5,052 nt of DNA from Dialister sp. UBA6422 (GCA_002439665.1 DJPC01000148.1:8147-13198); one strand, 5' to 3'. Shown: positions 1 to 5,052, counted from the stretch's first letter. Notes: a model not told the origin generated them from the sequence alone. Translations and numbers: made by a program.

Positions 1-57
1 GTCACCGGCACCTTATACCACGTAAGCTCCCCAATCAACCTGTATCAAATCCCCTAA
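1..57 (+). CDS. C-terminal fragment of a plus-strand gene, possibly folylpolyglutamate/dihydrofolate synthase (FolC)
   Basis: Frame 1 is open from the left edge and reads VTGTLYHVSSPINLYQIP before a TAA at 55-57. Only 18 residues are visible, so the assignment rests on one motif. FolC proteins commonly end with a strand of the form VTGSLYxxxxI, and VTGTLYHVSSPI resembles it. FolC adds glutamates to folates in the cytoplasm. The strong bidirectional terminator at 96-146 fits a plus-strand gene ending here and converging on the minus-strand transporter. Frame 3 is also open for a similar short length and gives a less protein-like, basic and proline-rich peptide. The fragment could therefore belong to another protein or be non-coding. 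The upstream sequence would settle it. Confidence 0.4.
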   Translation, partial: VTGTLYHVSSPINLYQIP

Positions 58-95
58 AGGGAAGCTAAAAGAAATGGCATATAGATTCTATTTCT

Positions 96-146
96 AAAAA
101 TGAGGATGTGATCCCATGGAAAGTATGGTATCACATCCTCATTTTT
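96..146. terminator. strong bidirectional Rho-independent terminator
   Basis: A perfect 17-bp inverted repeat pairs 96-112 (AAAAATGAGGATGTGAT) with 130-146. After one mismatch, four further pairs close a 7-base loop (114-117 with 125-128). The stem has an A-run on its left flank and a T-run on its right, so RNA from either strand ends in a U-tract. It sits between a presumed plus-strand gene end and the end of the minus-strand transporter, as expected for a shared terminator of convergent genes. For the transporter transcript, both parS sites lie between the stop codon and this hairpin and so would be transcribed. Confidence 0.85.
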
Positions 147-163
147 GATGGCCTCATCTGATT

Positions 164-179
164 TGTTTCACGTGAAACA
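164..179. other. parS site 1 (ParB/Spo0J binding site), perfect palindrome
   Basis: TGTTTCACGTGAAACA is a perfect 16-bp palindrome and matches the bacterial parS consensus known from Bacillus and many other bacteria. ParB binds this site, loads as a CTP-dependent clamp, spreads and recruits SMC, and so organises the chromosome near the origin. The site is intergenic, between the terminator and the transporter stop codon. Its centre is 37 bp from the centre of parS site 2, about 3.5 helical turns. Confidence 0.93.
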
Positions 180-218
180 TTCTGATATATATTCTCAAAA
201 AGTTTCACGTGAAACAAA
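178..218 (+). repeat. left arm of inverted twin-parS module
   Basis: This 41-base segment holds the end of parS 1, an AT-rich spacer (TCTGATATATATTCTCAAAA) and parS 2. It matches the reverse complement of 5012-5052 at 40 of 41 positions. The single difference is position 201, the first base of parS 2. The spacer itself is conserved between copies, so the similarity is not only two occurrences of a short palindrome. The copies are about 4.8 kb apart. Confidence 0.9.
201..216. other. parS site 2, one mismatch to consensus
   Basis: AGTTTCACGTGAAACA matches parS at 15 of 16 positions, with only the first base differing. The inner 14 bases, GTTTCACGTGAAAC, are a perfect palindrome. The site begins 22 bases after parS site 1 and ends 15 bases before the transporter stop codon. 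It is part of the 41-bp segment repeated in inverted orientation at the right edge. Confidence 0.9.
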
Positions 219-231
219 AGCAAATCCAGGG

Positions 232-1599
232 TTATTTCTTTTTCATAGTAAGTCCTGGCAGTACTAGAATAGCACTGACCGCAAGTCCCACAAAAAGTGG
301 GTCTATAGGAAGGTGGATAAAGAGAATATCCACAAGCGAGGCTACGGTACTTCCAATCATAGAAATCACGGCCCACATCGGTTTCAAATGTCCAGGGCAG
401 AAAACAGCCAAGGATAAAGGAAGGAATATACCGCCCCCACGAAGAGACATGGACATATAATTCCAAAACAGCACTTCGCTTCCTCGATTCATAACAGAAA
501 TCGCGCAAGCCAGTCCCATCACAGCCAGGACCGTGATTTTTGTTAATACCAATAGCTGTCCATCTTTGGTGATTTTAGCTATAGGTGCTACCATATCTTT
601 GGCAAGCATGGTGCCGATACCAAGTGACAAACCGCCAATGCCGCCCACCAAAGAGAGGATGATACCTCCCATCGCCAAGCCACCTAAGATAGGATTGACT
701 TCATTGATCAAGTAGGTCGGTAAAACCATGATAGGCATTACCTCAGGATAAAAAGCTTGCATATACATCCCCACCGCCACAGAAGGAAGTCCCACAGGTA
801 TGACAATAAGGGCTGCCAGGAAACATCCTACAGAAGCTGTCACTGGGGTATTGGCAGAAAAGATGCACTGGATATATGTCTGGGTACATAAAATACCAAT
901 CACCACAGAACATAGATTGGCCAAGGAAGGTTCTAATCCCCGTCCGAATAAACTAAGCTGAGCCGGATCGGTCTCCCATGTATAGGAGGTCGATTGCAAC
1001 GCTAAGAACGCTTCAAATCCAGCAATGAAAAGAGCCACCCAAATAATGCCCATTTTGAGCATACCGCCCACGCCAGCTGATTTCATTCCACCAAAGAAAG
1101 TATATCCTGCCACCAAAAGAACCAAAATCACCGAAGATAAGATAGGATCTATATGAAAGACTTCTGAAATGATTTCAATTCCCGGAAGGGAACTAGCTAC
1201 AGCAGAAAATAAAATACCAATAGAGGAAATCGCCGAAGAGAGCTCTTCGGCTTTTTTGCCATAATGAAGGGATAGAAATTGGGGAATCGTTTCTAGTCCA
1301 GTGCCGCGCATTTTCTTGGCATAGAAAATCCCCATGACAATAAAAGCGATACCGCTTCCTAACGTAAACCACCATGCCGATAAGCCAAAACTGTAAGCCA
1401 GCTGTGCCGTCCCTACTGTAGCTCCGCCGCCTACCACTGTACCGGCAATACTGCCTGCCACCAAAGGAGCACCAGCACTTCTTCCACCCACACTATATCC
1501 AGCCGCAGAGGTGACAGAACGGGAACTGTAAATTCCCACACCAATAACAACTGCTACAGTGAGTATCATTACCACCAAATGTATCATGGTTAATTGCAT
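232..1599 (-). CDS. sodium:solute symporter (SSS) family transporter
   Basis: The 455-residue membrane protein has about 12-13 hydrophobic segments, consistent with the LeuT-fold SSS family (PutP, PanF, SGLT), which imports small solutes across the inner membrane. Visible family marks are the GGRSAG motif at residues 38-43 leading into a glycine-rich helix (53-69, GTVVGGGATVG), YTxxGGM at 166-172, and a long glycine/serine-rich helix at about 303-332 followed by KDM. The ATG at 1597-1599 has an AAGGA Shine-Dalgarno six bases upstream. In an ungapped comparison, the Ser/Thr pair that coordinates sodium at the Na2 site in PutP and vSGLT falls on Gly319-Gly320, and PutP Asp55 falls on Val55, so sodium coupling is uncertain. 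The substrate cannot be told. The gene follows the HAD gene by 148 bp on the same strand and ends close to parS 2. The terminator at 96-146 probably ends its transcript. Confidence 0.88.
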   Translation of the reverse strand: MQLTMIHLVVMILTVAVVIGVGIYSSRSVTSAAGYSVGGRSAGAPLVAGSIAGTVVGGGATVGTAQLAYSFGLSAWWFTLGSGIAFIVMGIFYAKKMRGTGLETIPQFLSLHYGKKAEELSSAISSIGILFSAVASSLPGIEIISEVFHIDPILSSVILVLLVAGYTFFGGMKSAGVGGMLKMGIIWVALFIAGFEAFLALQSTSYTWETDPAQLSLFGRGLEPSLANLCSVVIGILCTQTYIQCIFSANTPVTASVGCFLAALIVIPVGLPSVAVGMYMQAFYPEVMPIMVLPTYLINEVNPILGGLAMGGIILSLVGGIGGLSLGIGTMLAKDMVAPIAKITKDGQLLVLTKITVLAVMGLACAISVMNRGSEVLFWNYMSMSLRGGGIFLPLSLAVFCPGHLKPMWAVISMIGSTVASLVDILFIHLPIDPLFVGLAVSAILVLPGLTMKKK

Positions 1600-1605
1600 A
1601 CTATG

Positions 1606-1610
1606 TCCTT
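1606..1610 (-). promoter_or_regulatory. ribosome binding site of the SSS transporter
   Basis: On the minus strand AAGGA lies six bases before the ATG at 1599 (GAAGGACATAGT-ATG). This supports that start over the internal ATG four codons later. I see no convincing -10/-35 pair in the 148-bp gap upstream. Confidence 0.7.
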
Positions 1611-1650
1611 CTTTCTATGATGTATGGTAAGTAAATAGCTATGACTCACT

Positions 1651-1685
1651 GTTGTTAGTTGTTAGGGCAAACAACAACTAACAAC
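1651..1685. repeat. perfect 13-bp inverted repeat built from TAACAAC units
   Basis: GTTGTTAGTTGTT at 1651-1663 pairs perfectly with AACAACTAACAAC at 1673-1685 around a 9-base loop. Each arm is itself a near tandem repeat (GTTGTTA GTTGTT), and AACCAGCAACC continues the pattern to the right. No U-tract follows on either strand, so it is not a standard terminator. It lies in the leader of the transporter, between HAD and SSS. It could be an mRNA-stabilising or attenuating hairpin, or one copy of a dispersed intergenic repeat. Confidence 0.7.
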
Positions 1686-1693
1686 CAGCAACC

Positions 1694-1706
1694 ATGGACA
1701 GTCCAT
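1694..1706. promoter_or_regulatory. small palindrome ATGGAC-A-GTCCAT, possible operator
   Basis: This 13-base sequence has 6-bp perfect arms around one central base. It lies in the HAD-transporter gap, just upstream (in transcription direction) of the TAACAAC hairpin. It has the size of a regulator half-site pair. No regulator gene is nearby and chance is possible. Confidence 0.3.
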
Positions 1707-1747
1707 TTTCTTACCCGTTAAAAGATGAATGAATGACTATCCGCTAC

Positions 1748-2488
1748 TTACATCTTTCCATCTCTAGATAACTTACTGATTCCCAATTGCTTTTCTAATT
1801 CTTTCGCTGTTTCTACGACACAGGAAGCCCCATGACGGAGGAGAAAATCTTTGGTTCTAAATCCCCAGGTGACAGAAATGCAAGGCATGCCTCCCCGTTT
1901 GGCTGTTTCTATATCCACTTCAGAATCCCCAATATAAATGGCATCTTTAGGCGTCAAATGTAACCGATCTAAAACGTTCAGCAACATATCCGGATCCGGT
2001 TTGCGACGTACCGCCGGACTATTCCCGATAGTTACATCAAATAGGCCCGGAAATTGAGCAGTCGCTAAGGATTGCACATCCGCATCATCTTTATTGGAAG
2101 CCACGGCCGTGTGAATACCTTGGTCTCTCAAAGCAGTCAGTACCTGGGGAATCCCTTCATAGGGACAGCTGTGCAGCTGACAATGGGCGCTATAATACGC
2201 AGTAAAAATAGATTTCAGCTGCTGTACTTCTTTTTCTCCAAATCCATATTTTTCCAAGGGAATTTGATTTCCTATGTATTCTAGATCGTCCCCTGGGCAT
2301 CCTGCTTCCATAGCCAGTGCTTTTTCCATATCCGCATCAATGGCACATCCATAACAAAGCTTGACCAGTTCCGGCGGAAAGTGATGGCGCTTTCCCATGT
2401 TTTCCAATGCGTAATTGGTAGAAATCGTTAAATCTTCCAATGTATTTAAAATGGTTCCATCCATATCAAAAATTGCCACTTTATACAT
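1748..2488 (-). CDS. HAD-superfamily hydrolase, phosphoglycolate phosphatase-like
   Basis: The 246-residue cytoplasmic phosphatase belongs to HAD subfamily IA (Gph/PGP type), which hydrolyses small phosphomonoesters such as 2-phosphoglycolate. All four HAD motifs are present. Motif I is FDMDGT with nucleophile Asp8 and acid/base Asp10. Motif II is AVASNK (Ser131). Motif III is Lys163 in RRKPDPD. Motif IV is IGDSEVD (Asp188, Asp192). A helical cap lies between about residues 16 and 115, including a cysteine-containing stretch. A start at 2518 is also open but would add ten residues before the usual N-terminus. The chosen ATG at 2486-2488 follows GGAAAGGAG by nine bases, and the TATAAT at 2521-2526 would leave no room to transcribe the longer start. 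The exact substrate is not determined. The gene may be co-transcribed with the downstream transporter. Confidence 0.9.
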   Translation of the reverse strand: MYKVAIFDMDGTILNTLEDLTISTNYALENMGKRHHFPPELVKLCYGCAIDADMEKALAMEAGCPGDDLEYIGNQIPLEKYGFGEKEVQQLKSIFTAYYSAHCQLHSCPYEGIPQVLTALRDQGIHTAVASNKDDADVQSLATAQFPGLFDVTIGNSPAVRRKPDPDMLLNVLDRLHLTPKDAIYIGDSEVDIETAKRGGMPCISVTWGFRTKDFLLRHGASCVVETAKELEKQLGISKLSRDGKM

Positions 2489-2497
2489 AGTTGTAAG

Positions 2498-2506
2498 CTC
2501 CTTTCC
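2498..2506 (-). promoter_or_regulatory. ribosome binding site that fixes the HAD start
   Basis: Minus-strand GGAAAGGAG lies nine bases before the ATG at 2488. It sits inside the extra N-terminal codons of the longer reading frame that begins at 2518, and argues against that start. Confidence 0.8.
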
Positions 2507-2520
2507 ATACATTCTCACTC

Positions 2521-2529
2521 ATTATAGCA
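2521..2529 (-). promoter_or_regulatory. extended -10 promoter of the HAD gene
   Basis: The minus strand reads TGCTATAAT, a perfect extended -10 (TGn-TATAAT). Transcription would start near 2514, about 26 bases before the ATG. I see no good -35 at 17 bp, as is common for extended -10 promoters. Confidence 0.65.
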
Positions 2530-2631
2530 GAAAAAGGATATATGGCTAGGTTTTGCTTTCACCAAACCATCTTTTATGCCTTTCTATAAAGAAAATATAC
2601 TGACTCTATTCTTCTTTCTGAATGCTATAAT

Positions 2632-2679
2632 CAAAAGAGGTAGAATTCTACTTTTTTAAGCAGAATTCTACCTCTTTTG
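2632..2679 (-). terminator. long hairpin terminator after ompA
   Basis: An 18-bp perfect stem pairs 2632-2649 with 2662-2679. After one mismatch, three more pairs (2651-2653 with 2658-2660) leave a four-T loop. Both arms carry AGAATTCT, and the ends of the stem are AAAAGAGG/CCTCTTTT, so the U-run lies inside the stem end rather than after it. It starts 57 bases beyond the ompA-like stop codon and probably ends that transcript, separating it from the HAD promoter. Its symmetry could also stop plus-strand RNA. Confidence 0.75.
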
Positions 2680-2736
2680 GTATGGTAACATGCCATATGC
2701 TTCTGACACAAAAAGAAATAGGTTTACTTCGTCTCT

Positions 2737-3834
2737 TTATTTGTGTTCAAATACATCGACTCTTCTATTTTCTTCATGACTACCAGTGGCTTCATCAGCC
2801 CCTTTAATCATTTCTACCAATTTCGTGCCATCCACGCCTTGGGATACGGCATAATCTTTGACTGCTTTGATTCTCTTAGCAGCCAATTCTTTATTATAAT
2901 CGGCACTGCCTGTTGGATCCGTGCGACCTACCAGTTTGAATACATGTCCTGTGGTTTTGGCCTCTTTGACAAAAGCATCCAAATTGACTTTCTGGGCATC
3001 AGATATGGCAGCAGAATCACTGCCAAAATGAACACTATTGAAATAGTAATCATTTTCTGGAGCCGCTACCGGTTCATCAGCCGGTACTTCTACAGGCGTT
3101 GCGGTTTTTAGCGGTTGATCTGTTTTAGTCACCACAGATACACCGGTCGGTTCTTCCTCTTCTGCTGCACCTTCAAAATCATAGTCAGGTTCTGTTTCAT
3201 CATTGAAACGGGTCACTGGATCATGGCCGCCAAAACGATAAGAAACACCAGCTAAGAATCCTTTGAAAGATACGTTTCTATCGCTATTTCCATGGGTGTT
3301 GATGTAATGATAGCCTGCATTGAGATCCAGGTCTCTATCCAATGCCATATTGACACCGGCTTCCCACATGGATGTTTCTTCCGTGCCTAAAGCGCCTTTG
3401 GCATATACATCAATGGCATCGCTAATAGGCTGACGAGCTACGACCCCTACCTGCAATACATTATTGGTCACTTTGCCATCAGAAAATACGCTTCTTGGGA
3501 AATCTTTAAGAGAAATGTGATTCCATCCCCCAAAAGCAGCTACATTAGGATGCAAGGAATACAGTGCATTGATTTCATTCATATTGCCACTGGTATCATC
3601 TGTATGAAGACCGGTGTACTGGTACTGAGCTGCCCATCGATCGGTAATACCGTAGGTAGCACCGCCTAAAAAGTTCCAATCTCCATCTGATTTATAATTT
3701 TGGCTTTTCGTGGAAGCATCCCACATACCTACATTGATTTCGGTTTCTCCTGGTCTGAATGTGGTTTGAGGAGAGGCATAGGCTGCTGTGGAAAGAGCCA
3801 CCAGTGCGATCGCCATAGCGATTGTCTTTTTCAT
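2737..3834 (-). CDS. OmpA-family outer-membrane protein (beta-barrel plus peptidoglycan-binding domain)
   Basis: The 365-residue protein has three parts. Residues 1-20 (MKKTIAMAIALVALSTAAYA) are a signal peptide with an AYA cleavage site. About 21-205 look like an outer-membrane beta-barrel of alternating strands with many aromatic residues, ending in GVSYRFGG. An acidic, proline-rich linker (about 206-262, with EEEE) follows. About 263-365 is an OmpA-like domain with GRTDPTGSADYN, KRIKAV and NRRVDVF. Asp306 and Arg321 occupy the positions that bind diaminopimelate in OmpA homologues. The protein should span the outer membrane and tether it to peptidoglycan, so the host has a diderm envelope. 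In a Firmicutes-like setting this points to Negativicutes. The ATG at 3832-3834 has TGAGGTGA just upstream. The gene has its own promoter and terminator. Porin activity is inferred and was not seen directly. Confidence 0.92.
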   Translation of the reverse strand: MKKTIAMAIALVALSTAAYASPQTTFRPGETEINVGMWDASTKSQNYKSDGDWNFLGGATYGITDRWAAQYQYTGLHTDDTSGNMNEINALYSLHPNVAAFGGWNHISLKDFPRSVFSDGKVTNNVLQVGVVARQPISDAIDVYAKGALGTEETSMWEAGVNMALDRDLDLNAGYHYINTHGNSDRNVSFKGFLAGVSYRFGGHDPVTRFNDETEPDYDFEGAAEEEEPTGVSVVTKTDQPLKTATPVEVPADEPVAAPENDYYFNSVHFGSDSAAISDAQKVNLDAFVKEAKTTGHVFKLVGRTDPTGSADYNKELAAKRIKAVKDYAVSQGVDGTKLVEMIKGADEATGSHEENRRVDVFEHK

Positions 3835-3876
3835 AAAATCACCTCATTGTGAATTCATTGATTACACTTCATAGAT

Positions 3877-3890
3877 GTGATACACATCAA
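3877..3890 (-). promoter_or_regulatory. FNR/CRP-like dyad overlapping the ompA start site
   Basis: The minus strand reads TTGAT-GTGT-ATCAC, matching the FNR-type consensus TTGAT-N4-ATCAA at nine of ten defined bases. A second, overlapping symmetry is GATGTG-ATA-CACATC at 3874-3888. The dyad begins only five bases after the -10 and covers the expected start site, where a bound regulator would repress. No Crp/Fnr-type regulator is encoded in the window, so the assignment is tentative. Confidence 0.4.
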
Positions 3891-3895
3891 TTCTT

Positions 3896-3904
3896 ATTAT
3901 ACCA
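3896..3904 (-). promoter_or_regulatory. extended -10 promoter of the OmpA-family gene
   Basis: The minus strand reads TGGTATAAT, a perfect extended -10. A weak -35 candidate (CTGACG, 3921-3926) lies 19 bp upstream. The start would be near 3889, giving a leader of about 55 bases that ends in TGAGGTGATTTT before the ATG. The promoter lies in the 107-bp gap after the polyphosphate kinase gene. Confidence 0.65.
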
Positions 3905-3941
3905 TAGAAAGTAAAATTCACGTCAGACCCTTACTCTATGG
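3902..3941 (-). other. weak imperfect hairpin after the PPK2 stop
   Basis: CCATAGA at 3902-3908 pairs with TCTATGG at 3935-3941. Four further pairs (GTAA/TTAC) follow across a two-base bulge. There is no U-tract and the structure overlaps the ompA promoter, so it is a poor terminator. Some readthrough from PPK2 into ompA is possible. Confidence 0.3.
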
Positions 3942-4877
3942 CTACTTACTTTCATCTTTCATAGCTTCTTGTATTTCTTCCAAGGACTTGACATCCACGT
4001 GAGAAATCAGCTGTTTAAATTTTTCTAACTGTTCCTTGATATCCGGTGCCAATTCAGGGAATTGAGGGTTGATTTTTTTGAGTGCTTCGCAGGTGATTTG
4101 CGCCACCACATAGCGGGTATACCATTTATTATCCGCCGGTACGATATACCAAGGTGCATACGCAGTGGATGTTTTTCCTAAAATTTCTTCATACAACGAC
4201 TGGTACTGGTCCCAATACTGTCTTTCATGAATATCGGACATAGAAAATTTCCAATTTTTCTGTTGATTAAAAATACGATCCATCAATCGTTTCTGTTGTT
4301 CCTCTTTCGATACATGAAGGAAGATTTTAATCATAGGAAATCCATTTTGAGATAAATATTTTTCCCAGTTGTTAATCTGTTCATATCGTTCTTGCCAAAT
4401 ATCTTTATGAATCAGATCCTTAGGAAGCTGTCCTTGGTGAATCAAGTCGTGAATGCGGGTTACAATGACATCTTCATATTGGGAACGATTGAAAATACCA
4501 ATATCGCCCCTTTCTGGCAGGGCTTTATTGATACGCCACATATAATCGTGATCCTTTTCTTCCGTGGTTGGTTGTTTAAAAGAAACAACTTTTACACCGC
4601 TTGGGTCCAGATTGGCAAATACATGATTAACCGTGCCATCCTTACCTGCCGCATCCATGGCCTGCAATACGATAATCAGCCCATAGGTATTTTGGGCATA
4701 GAGTTTTTCCTGCAAATCTTTCAGCTGCTCTATGGTTTCTGGAAAATACAAAGATTTGACTTTGGCTTTATCCACCTTCACATCGCAAGTGGTGGAATAC
4801 TTCTTCAAATTGACTTTACTGCCTTCTTTGACCAGATACCGATTCACATCTACTATTTGATTCTTTTCTTCTGCCAT
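3942..4877 (-). CDS. polyphosphate kinase 2 family protein (PPK2, class III-like)
   Basis: The 311-residue cytoplasmic enzyme should transfer phosphate between inorganic polyphosphate and nucleotides. Class III members of the family phosphorylate AMP and ADP. The P-loop-kinase fold is shown by Walker A at about residues 71-82 (LQAMDAAGKDGT, Lys79), Walker B at 126-137 (IGIFNRSQYEDV) and an arginine/lysine-rich lid at about 196-212 (KRLMDRIFNQQKNWKF). PTTEEKDHDYMWR at 103-115 and APWYIVPADNKWYTR at 241-255 are also typical. The length suits a single-domain PPK2. An in-frame GTG at 4884-4886 is open, but the AAAGGAG Shine-Dalgarno overlaps it and sits eight bases before the ATG at 4875-4877, so the ATG is preferred. 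It probably helps nucleotide recharging or stress survival. Class assignment is by eye, and the direction of reaction cannot be read from sequence. Confidence 0.9.
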   Translation of the reverse strand: MAEEKNQIVDVNRYLVKEGSKVNLKKYSTTCDVKVDKAKVKSLYFPETIEQLKDLQEKLYAQNTYGLIIVLQAMDAAGKDGTVNHVFANLDPSGVKVVSFKQPTTEEKDHDYMWRINKALPERGDIGIFNRSQYEDVIVTRIHDLIHQGQLPKDLIHKDIWQERYEQINNWEKYLSQNGFPMIKIFLHVSKEEQQKRLMDRIFNQQKNWKFSMSDIHERQYWDQYQSLYEEILGKTSTAYAPWYIVPADNKWYTRYVVAQITCEALKKINPQFPELAPDIKEQLEKFKQLISHVDVKSLEEIQEAMKDESK

Positions 4878-4885
4878 GACACTCA

Positions 4886-4892
4886 CTCCTTT
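4886..4892 (-). promoter_or_regulatory. ribosome binding site that fixes the PPK2 start
   Basis: Minus-strand AAAGGAG ends at 4886, eight bases before the ATG at 4877. The upstream GTG at 4886 uses the last G of this motif, so it cannot be served by it. Confidence 0.8.
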
Positions 4893-4914
4893 GACTGTAT
4901 GATTGGCTCCTAGT

Positions 4915-4936
4915 GATGCATATGGGTATATCCATC
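4915..4936. promoter_or_regulatory. 22-bp imperfect dyad upstream of PPK2, possible operator
   Basis: GATGCATAT at 4915-4923 and ATATCCATC at 4928-4936 form 9-bp arms with one mismatched pair around GGGT. The dyad lies between the candidate -10 and the ribosome binding site, around the expected transcription start. No regulator can be named. Confidence 0.35.
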
Positions 4937-4965
4937 TGATATTCTTTAGACCATTTCCTAGTCAA
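4936..4965 (-). promoter_or_regulatory. weak sigma-70-type promoter candidate for PPK2
   Basis: Minus-strand TTGACT (4960-4965) is a good -35. TATCAG (4936-4941) is a partial -10 at 18-bp spacing. It is the best pair I see in the gap, but the -10 matches only four of six bases. Confidence 0.3.
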
Positions 4966-5011
4966 AATACCAGATATAGACATAGCCATATTCTTTCCTA
5001 TTTCTGACTCA

Positions 5012-5052
5012 TTTGTTTCACGTGAAACATTTTGAGAATATATATCAGAATG
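5012..5052 (-). repeat. right arm of inverted twin-parS module, cut by the window edge
   Basis: The reverse complement of this segment equals 178-218 at 40 of 41 positions, including the AT-rich spacer. The last two bases, TG, coincide with the first two of a parS. A fourth site would occupy 5051-5066 if the module is complete. Confidence 0.9.
5014..5029. other. parS site 3, perfect palindrome
   Basis: TGTTTCACGTGAAACA again matches the parS consensus at all 16 positions. It lies upstream of the PPK2 gene, in the last 40 bases of the window. With its flanks (ATT before, ATT after) it matches parS 1 over 21 bases, 5011-5031 against 161-181. It corresponds positionally to parS 2 in the inverted module. 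Confidence 0.93.

Noticed and set aside
164..216. Repeated CACGTG palindromes as a CRISPR or phage attachment site
   Set aside because: The repeats are exact parS palindromes, the two spacers are the same sequence, and there is no integrase or cas gene.
131..508. Minus-strand reading frame overlapping the end of the transporter
   Set aside because: It overlaps the transporter in another frame and spans the parS sites and terminator. Its composition is not protein-like and no family is recognisable.
2623..2631. Plus-strand TGCTATAAT as the promoter of a plus-strand gene or small RNA
   Set aside because: Its start would fall inside the terminator hairpin stem, and no plus-strand gene follows. 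It is most likely chance in AT-rich DNA.
3991..4006. CACGTG core inside the PPK2 gene as a further parS
   Set aside because: Only about 10 of 16 bases match parS and the outer arms are not palindromic. It is explained by coding sequence.
4392..4913. Plus-strand 173-codon reading frame opposite PPK2
   Set aside because: It is antisense to a clearly recognised kinase gene, runs into that gene's ribosome binding site, and has no recognisable domain.
178..5052. The inverted repeats as terminal repeats of a transposon
   Set aside because: The block carries no transposase or recombinase, its genes look like ordinary chromosomal genes, and the repeat content is explained by parS. Homologous inversion remains possible but is unproven.

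Overview
The window looks like chromosomal DNA from a diderm Firmicute (Negativicutes). An OmpA-type outer-membrane protein with a signal peptide sits among genes that have strong AAGGAG-type ribosome binding sites, extended -10 promoters and moderate-to-low GC. I cannot fix the genus. A Dialister- or Megasphaera-like lineage is a guess.

Layout. Positions 1-57 are probably the last codons of a plus-strand gene, perhaps folC. A strong bidirectional terminator follows (96-146), then two palindromic parS sites (164-179 and 201-216). Four complete genes on the minus strand come next. In transcription order from the right they are a class III-like PPK2 polyphosphate kinase (3942-4877), an OmpA-family porin/anchor protein (2737-3834), a phosphoglycolate-phosphatase-like HAD hydrolase (1748-2488) and an SSS-family transporter (232-1599). 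A third parS (5014-5029) lies just before the right edge.

Transcription. PPK2 and OmpA each have their own promoter-like sequence, and OmpA ends at a strong hairpin (2632-2679). HAD has an extended -10 promoter and may run on into the transporter, because no convincing terminator separates them. That unit would end at the bidirectional terminator. The four genes do not form an obvious pathway. They are nucleotide/polyphosphate metabolism, envelope, metabolite repair and solute uptake.

The most notable signal is the parS arrangement. The left pair is embedded in a module (parS, 22-bp AT-rich spacer, parS). This module recurs in inverted orientation at the right edge with 40 of 41 bases identical. 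The window stops two bases into what should be a fourth parS. The four-gene block therefore appears to be bracketed by mirror-image twin-parS modules, a geometry worth checking for its role in ParB loading and chromosome segregation. Secondary points are a transporter that seems to lack the usual Na2 sodium-site hydroxyl pair, an FNR/CRP-like dyad at the ompA start site, and a TAACAAC-type hairpin upstream of the transporter. No mobile element, CRISPR array, tRNA or rRNA is visible, and no gene-free stretch exceeds 300 bases.
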